Below, piece after piece: positions 38,305-47,468 of a stretch of DNA of 64,000 bases (its first letter is position 1; every line of letters starts with the position of its first letter). The stretch is from contig JAIBDD010000011.1 in NCBI GenBank assembly GCA_024679565.1, forward strand, positions 1 through 64,000, read 5' to 3'. A model generated the notes under the pieces. It searched no databases, was not told where the DNA came from, and was given only the letters and a program-made list of their open reading frames with translations. The position numbers and the translations under genes were made by a program. The stretch comes from Bacteroidota bacterium. Lineage in GTDB: Bacteria; Bacteroidota; Bacteroidia; NS11-12g; UBA9320.

Positions 38305-40134
38305 TTACTCCTCGTTGGCTAGGTAAAAGTATTTGTACAATGCTTGCTTCAAATTACTATCTAACGCTTCTTCCATTTGAGGAAATTTAGAGGTAAGATT
38401 CGTGAGGCAATTTATGTCTTGAGTTTTGTTAAATAAGAATGCGTCATCGGTCAGATGTACACCATAACTCCAGTTGTTTTTGGTGATGTGATAAGTATTG
38501 TTGTCGAAGTGTGCCACAAATTGATTGGTGTTTCTCTCAAATATTGAATTACCTAGTACAGTAATGTTTTTAGGATAGCCAACGTAATCCAGAATAGTTG
38601 GCAGTATATCAATTTGTCCGACAGTTTTACGTACAGCCTGGGGTTTTAAAAGTTTAGGACTATAGAGGATTAAAGGTATTTCAAATTTTCCTGAAGGAGT
38701 GCGATACGCATGCAACAAGTTTTCTGCACTATGATCCGCGGTAATTATAAAAATTGTATTGTCAAACCAATCCGAACCTTCACACGATTCCATGAATTTT
38801 TTTAAAGCCATATCAGTATACTGAATACTCTTATGGATAGGTATATTTCCTTCAGAAAAAGAGTCGTTGAATTCTGTTGGAATAGTGTAAGGGTGGTGGC
38901 TTGAAAGTGTAAAAATGCCACTGATAAAGGGTTGTTTTTGAGACGATAATTGACCAGCAATATGCTGCAAGTAAGGTTCGTCAAACACCCCCCAGTCACC
39001 ATCATTATCCTCTTTGTTAGGATATTGGTCCAAACCATAGTACTGGTCTAAGCCGTTGGTTAGCAAATATGATCTGAATCCCATGGTCTCGTTGTTTGCC
39101 CCATGAAAAAAAGAGGAGGAATACCCAAGTTCCTTTAAGCAATTGAAAACAGAGGGTACTTGCTTTGAGGACCGTGGAGAATGAATAATAGCCGTAGAAG
39201 ACAATTTTGGAAGCCCTGAAAAAATTGCAGGTACCGCGTCAACAGATTTTAACCCATTCGCATAGGCATTATGGCAGCAAATAGATTTGGAAAAAAGACT
39301 GTTTAAGAAAGGCGTGAAGGTGTGGGTCATGCCTCGATTGAGGCCAGTGTACTCTTTGCCAAAGCTCTCTAATACAATGATCACAATGTTTGGAGTTAAC
39401 ATAGTGTCTTTGGCAAATTTTGATGATGCAATGGGAGTCTCGAAGCTACCTAAAAATTCGGGCTTGGTTATTGGATTTTGCCAGCTCTCGAAAATGTAAA
39501 AGGGGACATTGTAAGACACTACGTGTGTTGAACTAGACAAATAACTTCCGCTATCTGCTGTTCTTAGTGGTTTAAGTCTAAACCCACCACGAACAACAAG
39601 AAATACCAGGGCTATACTTATGCCCAATGAGACCCAATTTGTTTTCTGTGTTTTGTGGAGTGATTGCCGCAGCCAAATAGTTACTGCGGTTGTTGAGACT
39701 ATTCCTAGAATAGCCATGTACCAGTAATCTGTGACGTATTTCCAAAGACTTATATTGTTGTCTGAATCTAGTTGATGAAAGAAGCTAAACCCAATATGCT
39801 CTTTCAAAAATTTAAAATACAGCGCATCGATAAGGCCTATAAAAATAATAGTAAAAACAAATATTGAAAGTAACCCAGTGACTACTGACTTTGATTTGAA
39901 TATTTGGTAAATCAGATACAGTGCGGTGATTACGTAAAAAGTAGGAATTAGATCCAGTCTAAAACCAAAAAGGAATGCATCGAAAAGCAAATTGAAGTCT
40001 ATTTTTGTAAATGTCGAGCCATTGATTAATACAAAAAGAATTCTCAACGCGAAAAACACGGTTAACACCTTTGCATATAACCCCAATAACGGTAGGTGTA
40101 AGTGCGATTTTATCCTGTGATATATTTTAAGCAA
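38305..40134 (-). CDS. LTA synthase-like membrane sulfatase/phosphoglycerol transferase
   Basis: The 609-residue protein has about five N-terminal membrane helices (residues 10-190) and a large extracytoplasmic sulfatase-fold domain with IVIIVLESFGKEYTGL, a candidate catalytic residue region ANGLKSVDAVPAIFSGLP, FFHGANNETMGF and TADHSAEN. It resembles lipoteichoic acid synthases, which in Gram-negatives act as phosphoglycerol or phosphoethanolamine transferases on envelope glycans or lipids. The likely nucleophile is Ser or Thr in the SVDAVPA region. The start is TTG at 40134, since no ATG lies near the first membrane segment; start confidence is modest. It is divergent from rpmE2. Confidence 0.85.
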   Translation of the reverse strand: MLKIYHRIKSHLHLPLLGLYAKVLTVFFALRILFVLINGSTFTKIDFNLLFDAFLFGFRLDLIPTFYVITALYLIYQIFKSKSVVTGLLSIFVFTIIFIGLIDALYFKFLKEHIGFSFFHQLDSDNNISLWKYVTDYWYMAILGIVSTTAVTIWLRQSLHKTQKTNWVSLGISIALVFLVVRGGFRLKPLRTADSGSYLSSSTHVVSYNVPFYIFESWQNPITKPEFLGSFETPIASSKFAKDTMLTPNIVIIVLESFGKEYTGLNRGMTHTFTPFLNSLFSKSICCHNAYANGLKSVDAVPAIFSGLPKLSSTAIIHSPRSSKQVPSVFNCLKELGYSSSFFHGANNETMGFRSYLLTNGLDQYYGLDQYPNKEDNDGDWGVFDEPYLQHIAGQLSSQKQPFISGIFTLSSHHPYTIPTEFNDSFSEGNIPIHKSIQYTDMALKKFMESCEGSDWFDNTIFIITADHSAENLLHAYRTPSGKFEIPLILYSPKLLKPQAVRKTVGQIDILPTILDYVGYPKNITVLGNSIFERNTNQFVAHFDNNTYHITKNNWSYGVHLTDDAFLFNKTQDINCLTNLTSKFPQMEEALDSNLKQALYKYFYLANEE

Positions 40135-40173
40135 AATGGTTCGAAAAAGTGTCGTATTTTTTAAAATATCTAT

Positions 40174-40181
40174 TACCTTTG
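40174..40181 (+). promoter_or_regulatory. -7 promoter box for rpmE2
   Basis: TACCTTTG matches TAnnTTTG and ends 25 bases before the L31 start. The upstream region is a T- and A-rich tract with no clear TTG at -33. Confidence 0.65.
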
Positions 40182-40206
40182 CAGTCCTTCAAAAATAGTT
40201 AAAGAG

Positions 40207-40458
40207 ATGAAAGCGGGAATACATCCAGACAATTATAGATTAGTCGTTTTTAAAGACATGTCGAATGAGCATACGTTTATGACTAAATCTACTGTTGAAA
40301 CAAAAGAAACAATCAAGTGGGAAGATGGAAACGAATATCCATTGTACAAACTTGAAATTTCAAATACGTCACACCCATTTTACACTGGTAAAATGAATTT
40401 CGTAGATTCAGCTGGACGAATTGATAAGTTCAACAAGCGTTACGGAAAAAAGAAATAA
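40207..40458 (+). CDS. rpmE2: 50S ribosomal protein L31 type B
   Basis: The 83-residue protein matches type B L31 ([27 protein letters not shown] and a basic tail). It has no Cys, so it is the zinc-independent paralogue that in many bacteria replaces the zinc-binding type A form. It is followed by a strong terminator at 40476-40511. Confidence 0.95.
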   Translation: MKAGIHPDNYRLVVFKDMSNEHTFMTKSTVETKETIKWEDGNEYPLYKLEISNTSHPFYTGKMNFVDSAGRIDKFNKRYGKKK

Positions 40459-40475
40459 GATTGAAAAACAATCTG

Positions 40476-40511
40476 AAACAAAGCTCTCAATTCGAGGGCT
40501 TTGTTTGTTTT
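40476..40511 (+). terminator. Rho-independent terminator of rpmE2
   Basis: A nine-base-pair stem AAACAAAGC/GCTTTGTTT (40476-40484 and 40498-40506), extended inside by CTC/GAG, is followed by GTTTT. Confidence 0.8.
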
Positions 40512-40537
40512 AAGCCACTTATAACTAATTTTGGTTT

Positions 40538-41704
40538 ATGAATACAGTCTTATTCGACGATGATTTACGTGAAAACCTCCTGCCACTTACGTTTACACGT
40601 CCTGTGGCAGAATTGCGTGTAGGAATACTCACTATCGCTGAAAAATGGGGTAAGCGATTAAACGCTACACTTAGCTATAAAACTGAGGCCTACCTCAGCG
40701 CCAAATATCCGGAGCGTGCAGCTGATGATACTATTTTTATTAATGGAGCATGTTTGCCTTCTGAAGCGTTAGTGCAATCTATAAAAAGCCTTGAGGTAAA
40801 TGCGTCATTGCTTTCAGAAAATGGTCGGTTAATCGCAAAACGCGCTGCTAGATTCGATGATGAATCGGAGAATGAAACAAAGACTCAAGCAACTTTTATT
40901 AATTACCCAGAGGATATTTTCTCATTAAATGGGGAGGAGATTGAAGCTGATTACGACATAGTTACCGTAAATCGTAATTCCCAAGAGCTGTCTAGTACAA
41001 ATATGTTGTTAGGAAAAGGTAGAATATTTGTTGAGGAAGGAGCAAAAGTCGAGGGCGCCATTTTGAACATATCAAATGGTAGTATCTATATTGGTAGAAA
41101 TGCTGAGGTGATGGAGGGCGCGATTGTACGCGGTGGTTTAGCACTATGTGATTCTGCGTCACTTAAATTAGGCGCCAAGGTTTATGGCCCAACAACAATT
41201 GGCCCTCATTCTAAGATTGGGGGAGAGGTGAACAATTGTGTGATTATTGGTTACACGAATAAAGGGCATGATGGCTTTTTAGGGAATAGTGTGATAGGCG
41301 AGTGGTGCAATCTAGGGGCCGACACGAATAACTCTAATCTTAAAAACAACTATGCTGACGTTAAGATTTGGAGCTATACTGAGAAGCGATTTCGAAACAC
41401 GAATAAGCAGTTTTGTGGTTTAATCATGGGTGATCACAGCAAGTGTGGTATAAACACGATGTTTAATACAGGTACTGTAGTTGGTGTCTCTGCCAATATA
41501 TTTGGATCTGGATTCCCTAGAAATTATGTACCTTCTTTTGCATGGGGTGGAGCCGCGGGTTATATGACGTATCAATTGAAAAAAGCTGGTGAGACTGCTG
41601 CTTTAGTTTATGAAAGAAGAAGCAAGTCCTTCGATAAAGTCGAAGCAGGAATCCTAGAACACATATTTAACCAAACCAAATCGAATCGATTTTGGGAAAA
41701 ATAA
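40538..41704 (+). CDS. GlmU-like putative sugar nucleotidyltransferase
   Basis: The 388-residue protein combines an N-terminal nucleotidyltransferase-like domain (LFDDDLRENLLPLTFTRPVAELRVG, the NTP_transf_4 type) with a C-terminal left-handed parallel beta-helix of hexapeptide repeats (VMEGAIVRGGLALC, GAKVYGPTTIGPHSKIGGEV). It resembles GlmU (UDP-GlcNAc synthesis) in layout but lacks the GlmU N-terminal pyrophosphorylase signature, so its sugar-nucleotide substrate is unknown. It is followed 20 bases later by tpiA. A possible -7 box TAATTTTG (40526-40533) lies only four bases before the ATG. Confidence 0.82.
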   Translation: MNTVLFDDDLRENLLPLTFTRPVAELRVGILTIAEKWGKRLNATLSYKTEAYLSAKYPERAADDTIFINGACLPSEALVQSIKSLEVNASLLSENGRLIAKRAARFDDESENETKTQATFINYPEDIFSLNGEEIEADYDIVTVNRNSQELSSTNMLLGKGRIFVEEGAKVEGAILNISNGSIYIGRNAEVMEGAIVRGGLALCDSASLKLGAKVYGPTTIGPHSKIGGEVNNCVIIGYTNKGHDGFLGNSVIGEWCNLGADTNNSNLKNNYADVKIWSYTEKRFRNTNKQFCGLIMGDHSKCGINTMFNTGTVVGVSANIFGSGFPRNYVPSFAWGGAAGYMTYQLKKAGETAALVYERRSKSFDKVEAGILEHIFNQTKSNRFWEK

Positions 41705-41723
41705 AACGATAGAAATTAATACA

Positions 41724-42479
41724 ATGAGAAAAAGATTAGTTGCCGGAAACTGGAAGATGAACACAGATTTGAACGATGGTTTCAAGCTGCTCAAGGAAAT
41801 CTTACACAATGTGAGAGAACCAGAGCTAAAAGATTGTGACGTCCACATTTATGCTCCATTTACGCATTTGAAGATTTTTCATAATTCGTTGAATGGGAGT
41901 GGGATTACCTTAGGTGCTCAAAATTGTCACCATAAAGAAGGTGGGGCTTATACAGGAGAAGTATCTGCACAAATGTTGACATCTGTGCCTGTCGAGTCTG
42001 TGTTAGTGGGGCACTCTGAACGCCGCGCATACTGTGGTGAGACAAATGAAATACTAGCAGAGAAGGTAACTACAGCCTTAGCAAATGGGTTGAATGTAAT
42101 TTATTGTTATGGTGAAACTTTAGAAGAACGTGAAAGTGATCAACACTTTGATGTTGTGAAAAGTCAGATAGAAGAAGGGACTGCTCATCTTACTGAAGAA
42201 CAATGGGCAAAGGTGACCTTGGCTTATGAACCTGTTTGGGCCATAGGGACTGGTAAAACAGCTTCGGCAGAACAAGCACAGGAGATTCATGCATATTCAC
42301 GTAAAGTGTTGGAAGGCATAAGCTCTGCGTCAGTGGCACAGAATACTCGCATCTTGTATGGAGGTAGTGTAAAACCAAACAACGCCGGTGAACTTTTTTC
42401 GATGGAGGACATTGACGGAGGTTTAATCGGTGGTGCCGCACTTAATGCGGAAAGTTTTGCGGGAATAATCACCGCATAA
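41724..42479 (+). CDS. tpiA: Triosephosphate isomerase
   Basis: The 251-residue enzyme interconverts dihydroxyacetone phosphate and glyceraldehyde-3-phosphate. The substrate Lys in AGNWKMN, catalytic His in VLVGHSERR, catalytic Glu in AYEPVWAIGTGK and phosphate-binding GGSVKPNN and LIGGAAL loops are all present. It is probably cotranscribed with the upstream nucleotidyltransferase-like gene. Confidence 0.97.
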   Translation: MRKRLVAGNWKMNTDLNDGFKLLKEILHNVREPELKDCDVHIYAPFTHLKIFHNSLNGSGITLGAQNCHHKEGGAYTGEVSAQMLTSVPVESVLVGHSERRAYCGETNEILAEKVTTALANGLNVIYCYGETLEERESDQHFDVVKSQIEEGTAHLTEEQWAKVTLAYEPVWAIGTGKTASAEQAQEIHAYSRKVLEGISSASVAQNTRILYGGSVKPNNAGELFSMEDIDGGLIGGAALNAESFAGIITA

Positions 42480-42622
42480 TTCCAATAAACTATACAGTAC
42501 TAATGTTGGTGGTAGTTTGGTGTATCCCTTACTACCCATGATATTCGCGATACTTTCATGAGGTGTTTTATGGAATGGGCTGGTTTTTGCCTTTACTAAC
42601 ATAGGACATTTAATAACGAGTT

Positions 42623-43780
42623 ATGAGAACAAAAATTTACCCTCTATTTACCCTTGGATTCCTTTTACTCATAGTCCTTTCAGTTACTACTGGCTGTGTT
42701 ACTGGGAAAAAGCGATTTGAACAAGGCGACTATGATGCAGCAACGATGCAAGCAATCAAAAGGCTGCGAAACAATCCAGACAGTAAGAAGGCGCGACAGT
42801 ATCTACCGTTGGCCTACGAGCACGCACTGGACTACCATTTAACTGCGATTAATCAAGCAAAAGCAAGTAGTGACCGGTTTAAGTGGGATGCTGTGGTAAC
42901 ACATTATACTCAGCTTAACGGGTTGTACAATGAAATTGTGAAGTGCCCGTCGTGTCTAAAAATTGTGAAAAAACCTAGAATGTTTCAAACAGAATTTGAT
43001 GAGGCAAGATTGCTGGCTTCTAAAGCACACTTTGATGCGGGGCTGGTGGAGTTTAGAAAATATACAAAACCAAGTGCCCGTGTCGCTTACAGAGAGTTTT
43101 TGACAGCAAAGGATTACACCCCTAAGTATGCAGGAATCGATATGTATCTAGATTCAGCTTTGGAGCTAGGAACGCTACGCGTTCTAATTGAAGAAATTCC
43201 TGTGCATTCTAGAAGATTAAGATTGACCAATGAGTTTTTTCAAAATTCTATACTGGAGCACGTGAATGCGTTGAACTACACCTTTGTTCGGTTTTACCGT
43301 GAGGCTGATTTAGGAAATATAGCCATAATGCCAGACGAAGTAGTCGTAATGCAGTTTGATGACTTTGTAGTAGGTCAAACATTCGTCAAGGAGCGTGTTG
43401 AAACTATTCAGAAAGATAGTGTAGAAATCGGCGTTGTTAAAACAAGTGATGGCGAAAAACCTGTATTCGGAACTGTAAAAGCGCAGCTGACGACATATAC
43501 CAAAACACTTACGTCAAGCGGATTGCTAGATTTTCAAATTGTTGATGCACAAAGTGGGTCAACAATAAGACAAAGAAAACTACCTGGAACTTTTGTGTGG
43601 AGTACGGATTGGGCAACGTATAACGGTCAGGAAGAAGCGCTCAGTGATGAGCAGCTAGGCTTAACAAAAATGCGTGAAAGTTTTCCGCCTTCACCACAAG
43701 ATATGTTTATCGAGTTTACGCAACCTATATATAACCAGGTCATCCGTTCTATAGATCAATACTATAGGGCATACAACTAA
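42623..43780 (+). CDS. Lipoprotein of unknown function, TPR-like N-terminus
   Basis: I do not recognise a named family. The 385-residue protein has a lipoprotein signal with the lipobox TTGC at Cys25, a short Gly-Lys-Lys segment, a helical TPR-like region (about 27-190, KRFEQGDYDAATMQAIKRL and PDSKKARQYLPLAYEHAL) and a C-terminal beta-rich half without recognised motifs. The chain ends in an amphipathic helix (SPQDMFIEFTQPIYNQVIRSIDQYY). Envelope assembly or stress is a plausible but unsupported role. It is preceded by a 143-base gap with no clear promoter and followed by a good terminator. Confidence 0.75.
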   Translation: MRTKIYPLFTLGFLLLIVLSVTTGCVTGKKRFEQGDYDAATMQAIKRLRNNPDSKKARQYLPLAYEHALDYHLTAINQAKASSDRFKWDAVVTHYTQLNGLYNEIVKCPSCLKIVKKPRMFQTEFDEARLLASKAHFDAGLVEFRKYTKPSARVAYREFLTAKDYTPKYAGIDMYLDSALELGTLRVLIEEIPVHSRRLRLTNEFFQNSILEHVNALNYTFVRFYREADLGNIAIMPDEVVVMQFDDFVVGQTFVKERVETIQKDSVEIGVVKTSDGEKPVFGTVKAQLTTYTKTLTSSGLLDFQIVDAQSGSTIRQRKLPGTFVWSTDWATYNGQEEALSDEQLGLTKMRESFPPSPQDMFIEFTQPIYNQVIRSIDQYYRAYN

Positions 43781-43790
43781 CAAAAGATTG

Positions 43791-43820
43791 ATGGTTCGCA
43801 ATACATTGCGGACCATTTTT
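43791..43820 (+). terminator. Rho-independent terminator of the lipoprotein gene
   Basis: An 11-bp stem (43791-43801 with 43806-43816, one G-U pair) with a four-base loop is followed by TTTT. Confidence 0.8.
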
Positions 43821-44178
43821 GTTTAGATACTTCGTTCCCTCAGCACAATAGCTATTCTATAATTCTTAGCGCCACAATAATTGTCTATGTCTTTAATTTT
43901 TTACTAGTTTGTTTGAAAGCGGGGTAGGAGCGCATACAGCTATAATTTTGGCGATTTAGTATAATTTCCGTTTGAGTATCTCTTTGTTAGTAGACCTGTG
44001 AGTGTAATGCAGAGGGTTTCTGTAAACACTTCATCTCCATACATATGACTGGAGTTAGTCTTGTAAGTGTAAACCAATGTTGGTGTATGCAATTGACGGT
44101 AAAGTTGAGATATAATACTACACCTCTGCATCGTTTAGCTATGGCCACCCACCCTAATACGACTAAAGCATGTATACG
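43821..44178 (+). other. 358-base gap between two terminators; possible structured RNA
   Basis: The region lies between convergent genes and no convincing protein gene is present; a 63-codon minus-strand ORF overlaps the fold and looks spurious. A sequence TAATTTTG (43943-43950) matches TAnnTTTG on the plus strand. Perfect 9-bp arms ATGCAGAGG (44007-44015) and CCTCTGCAT (44123-44131) enclose about 107 bases in which further pairs can form: ACACTT/AAGTGT, CTCCA/TGGAG, ACCAA/TTGGT and CAATT/AGTTG. Together these give a closed stem with two or three inner hairpins, as expected for a folded RNA, ending at the downstream terminator. Transcription and function are not shown. Confidence 0.35.
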
Positions 44179-44210
44179 AAAAAAGGCTCCAATTACATTG
44201 GAGCCTTTTT
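44179..44210. terminator. Bidirectional terminator
   Basis: A 14-bp stem (44180-44193 with 44197-44210) rich in A on one side and T on the other serves as terminator for the minus-strand OmpA gene and also faces plus-strand transcription. Confidence 0.85.
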
Positions 44211-44229
44211 AATTTGAAATATTTTTAGT

Positions 44230-45774
44230 TTATCTGACTTTTAGCAAATCGATTCTTCGTGAACCGTAGTCAACACCATCCGGAGCAGCACCTTCAGTGT
44301 CCATACTGAAACGGTCGCGAGGAATGTTATAGTTTGCATTTAAGTAATCAATGATTGAAGTAGCACGTTTAAAAGCTAACTGAGAACCTGATTTACTTCT
44401 AACCGCATAACCAGAAGCCAAAACCTTTAAGTCTGGACATGATTTCATTTTTTCAGCAACGCTATAAAGAGAACCATAAAACTCAGGTTTGATTCTTGAA
44501 CTACCGTTGTCAAATACAACCGATGGTAAAAGAACATCTTCGCAATCACAACAAGCACCGCCAACTTTTACCGTTGTACCAGTACGTGGGTTTACTAAAG
44601 TCCCAGATTGTGTTTTAGTATCTTCATCTCTGTAGTCAGGTACACCATCTTTGTCAACATCAATCATGATACCGTCTCCGTCCACAATTGCACCTTTTTC
44701 AGAATAAGGCTCAGCATCTTTATAGTCAGGCACACCATCTGTGTCAATATCAGCAGCTTCGCCGCTTCCCCATACCCAAGCATTCTTGTCTGTGTCAGGT
44801 TCTTTGTCCCAATAATCTGCAACACCATCATCATCGGTGTCTAACAACATCAAGTCAACTTTATCTTCTAATATTTGAAGTGAGTCAAGTGTCGTGTAAA
44901 TGGACTCCACTGGGTTTAACCAATCGTAATGATCGTCTATTCCATCTTTTCCACCCAATTTGATACTTGCTTGTACACTTAACAATCCGTAGAAGTCAAA
45001 TACACGGTTTCTCCAAACTGGAAATGAATATGCATCAATATTGTCACTTCTTGTGTAGTGGTTTTTATATTCAATACCTATATCCAACATTTTACCCATG
45101 TTTCTTTTAAATCCAAAACCGAATGGGACAGTAAAGTTGTTGCCTTTATAGTTGCTAATCGCGTTAACTAAGTTGTTGTTGTTATCGTATTCAGGTGTGA
45201 AAAACTCATCTCCATATGCATTATAGAAGGTTGCTGCGTCAGACTCAATCTCGTATTGACCTTTAACATCGCTCCAAAGAATACCAAAACCAGTAAACAT
45301 ATACAGTTGTACTTTTCTTAAAGGACGTAAGAATGAAATGTTACCCAACGTCAGTTGTGCTGTTACATTTAAGTCTTTAAAATTATTTTTAAAGAAGTAA
45401 CTATCTTCAGTTGGTGCCGAATTACCCGCGTTAAATGTAGTCTCATTGTCTGCGCCTGATGTCGCATAACGACCGTTGTTTCCATTGCCACTAATATCTT
45501 GTTCAGCTCGAGAACCATTTAATGTTCCAATGTTTCCATTTAGCTTTAATCCGAAAGTTTGAGATACGGAGTACTTGACGTGTGCACCAAATGCCATACC
45601 AGCACGAAAATCATCAGCGTCACTCATGGTGTGGGTAGGGCTAAGTTGAAGTCCTACAGACCATCTTTTTGCTGGTCTAAATTTCTCGAAGTAGTTTGTA
45701 ATCTGAGCCGAAACCAATTGGGTAAAGAACATGGCTGTGATAAGTAAGGTAATTTTTAAGCTCTTCATCTTCAT
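44230..45774 (-). CDS. OmpA-family outer-membrane protein with TSP type-3 repeats
   Basis: The 514-residue protein has a signal peptide (LKITLLITAMFFTQLVSAQ), an N-terminal beta-barrel-like region, a series of calcium-binding thrombospondin type-3 repeats (DTDDDGVADYWD, DIDTDGVPDYKD, DVDKDGVPDYRD) and a C-terminal OmpA peptidoglycan-binding domain (LPSVVFDNGSSRIKPEF to DGVDYGSRRIDLLKVR). It would anchor the outer membrane to the cell wall, as in the abundant OmpA-like proteins of Bacteroidota. A promoter with TTTG (45841-45838) and TACTTTCG (45817-45810) 20 bases apart lies upstream, and a strong terminator follows. Confidence 0.9.
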   Translation of the reverse strand: MKMKSLKITLLITAMFFTQLVSAQITNYFEKFRPAKRWSVGLQLSPTHTMSDADDFRAGMAFGAHVKYSVSQTFGLKLNGNIGTLNGSRAEQDISGNGNNGRYATSGADNETTFNAGNSAPTEDSYFFKNNFKDLNVTAQLTLGNISFLRPLRKVQLYMFTGFGILWSDVKGQYEIESDAATFYNAYGDEFFTPEYDNNNNLVNAISNYKGNNFTVPFGFGFKRNMGKMLDIGIEYKNHYTRSDNIDAYSFPVWRNRVFDFYGLLSVQASIKLGGKDGIDDHYDWLNPVESIYTTLDSLQILEDKVDLMLLDTDDDGVADYWDKEPDTDKNAWVWGSGEAADIDTDGVPDYKDAEPYSEKGAIVDGDGIMIDVDKDGVPDYRDEDTKTQSGTLVNPRTGTTVKVGGACCDCEDVLLPSVVFDNGSSRIKPEFYGSLYSVAEKMKSCPDLKVLASGYAVRSKSGSQLAFKRATSIIDYLNANYNIPRDRFSMDTEGAAPDGVDYGSRRIDLLKVR

Positions 45775-45809
45775 TTATAATCTATAACTGAATTCGCGTA
45801 GTTGTGTGG

Positions 45810-45841
45810 CGAAAGTAGCTAAGAATGTGGCAATTAGCAAA
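45810..45841 (-). promoter_or_regulatory. Probable promoter of the OmpA-family gene
   Basis: Minus-strand TTTG (45841-45838) and TACTTTCG (45817-45810) are separated by 20 bases. The -7 box has one mismatch to TAnnTTTG. Confidence 0.5.
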
Positions 45842-45845
45842 TGTT

Positions 45846-47468
45846 TTAATGAGATATCATGGTGATTATTTCATGATTTGAGAAATAATGTGAGTCCTTT
45901 TTGAATAAGACCTGAGCCATATCCATTTGAGGAAGCATCCCTAGGATGAACTTATTGCGTTCTTGGTTGTAGGTTTCGTCGTACAAATTTGACTTGATTT
46001 TCGTCACTAAACTCAAGTCAGCGTTACCGCTAGATATTTTTTCAACTAAGATGGCATATTGCTGGTTCAACTCACTATTGACTTGATTGTTAAGTTTTTC
46101 TGTTTTCTTGGTGTTGAGGAATTCAAAACGATTAAACGTGTTTTTAACTTGGTTGAGTTGAAAATCAATTCGTGCAATACCAGACGCTAAACCAGTGATT
46201 AATTCATTGTCCCGTGATGCCAAAATTTCACTGACGCTTTTTTTGTCCAGGAATAGGTAGGATACTGGAATGTGATTTTTGTCAAGTTTCTGTATATTTT
46301 TGTCAGACAAGAAAAACATAGACTTACGAATAGTCAATTTTGGATAAATCAAATTAGCCGAATCCATTGCGTCTTTAAGTTCCATCCAATACATTATTTC
46401 ACTAGCACCACATACGTACTGTATATTCGGTAAAATGGCTTGCTGGTATAAAGGGCGTAACAATGCATTCGGACTAAAACGTTCCGGATTTTCCTGCAGT
46501 TGTTGACGCATTTCGTCAGCAGTAAAGGAAGTGTCTCTACCAACTAACTTAAATACGCTACCACTCTTTTTTTCGAATCTATTACGCTGTGTGTCAGTGA
46601 TGTAGAAGGTGTTAATAGGTCTGGTATTTATGGGTGCTTTAATACCATAACCTTTCATTTTCGTTATTCCTTGATCGATAGCTTTTGAATGTGCATGATC
46701 AAAAATATCAGCACCAAATAAATCAGCACTTTTGGATTTTAGGAATGGGTCATCCGGGTCGATTACTACAATTCCTGTGGCTTCAAAATGTTTATGAATA
46801 ATGTACCTAGTGGCGTCCGCAAATGTTGTGCAATTGGCGTAGGCAAATTTGCAGTTATCTAAAAATTCAACATTTTCTTCGGTTTGATCTATTCTCTGTA
46901 GCGCTTGCTCAACTAGAGGAACTAAAGATTTTGGATCTAATCGACCAACAGGTCCAGTAGACTCAATATCCCACTCATAGGTCTCGTTGTATAACCGAGT
47001 TGACTTAATTTCATCAAAGTCGTGATCTTCACTTGCCATCCAAAATACAGGGACGACATCGTTATTTGGCAACGATTCCACACATTGTTTGGCTTCCGCG
47101 CAACAGGATAAAATCTTATTTACTACAAAAAAAGGCCCGAGAAATATATGAATCTGCTGCCCAGTGGTAACCGTTAAGGTGTTGCTGTTACCAAGTTTTT
47201 CTATATTCTGAAGTACCTTAGAATCGTCTTCAAGATTCACCAAGCTATTCTGGTATTGCGTTTTTAATACCTTAACTAACCTAGTGCGATACTCCGCGTC
47301 AAAACGTTTTTGTTGTGTTACTGCCTGGCCTATTTGAGCAATGCTGTTAGGATTTAATAAGGCTTTAGAAAATTCTGGATTATGTAGGTTGGAAAGAACT
47401 GGTTTGTAAAAGTTTGTGTCTTTTGCGTCAACGTGATGTGTTCGAATATTATTTAACGACGCTTCCAT
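45846..47468 (-). CDS. bshC: Bacillithiol biosynthesis cysteine-adding enzyme
   Basis: The 540-residue protein matches BshC, which adds cysteine to glucosaminyl malate in the last step of bacillithiol synthesis. The motif PVFWMASEDHDFDEIKSTRLY is diagnostic, with a Rossmann-like core and a C-terminal coiled region. The start is ATG at 47468; a TTG three codons upstream is also in frame. It overlaps the 3' end of rimO by 20 bases, so ftsY, rimO and bshC form one unit. bshA and bshB are not in the window. Confidence 0.9.
   Translation of the reverse strand: MEASLNNIRTHHVDAKDTNFYKPVLSNLHNPEFSKALLNPNSIAQIGQAVTQQKRFDAEYRTRLVKVLKTQYQNSLVNLEDDSKVLQNIEKLGNSNTLTVTTGQQIHIFLGPFFVVNKILSCCAEAKQCVESLPNNDVVPVFWMASEDHDFDEIKSTRLYNETYEWDIESTGPVGRLDPKSLVPLVEQALQRIDQTEENVEFLDNCKFAYANCTTFADATRYIIHKHFEATGIVVIDPDDPFLKSKSADLFGADIFDHAHSKAIDQGITKMKGYGIKAPINTRPINTFYITDTQRNRFEKKSGSVFKLVGRDTSFTADEMRQQLQENPERFSPNALLRPLYQQAILPNIQYVCGASEIMYWMELKDAMDSANLIYPKLTIRKSMFFLSDKNIQKLDKNHIPVSYLFLDKKSVSEILASRDNELITGLASGIARIDFQLNQVKNTFNRFEFLNTKKTEKLNNQVNSELNQQYAILVEKISSGNADLSLVTKIKSNLYDETYNQERNKFILGMLPQMDMAQVLFKKDSHYFSNHEIITMISH

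Noticed and set aside
43940-44131. 63-codon minus-strand ORF in the gap
   Set aside because: It covers the possible folded RNA, has no recognisable domain, and its start codon lies in one arm of the inverted repeat.
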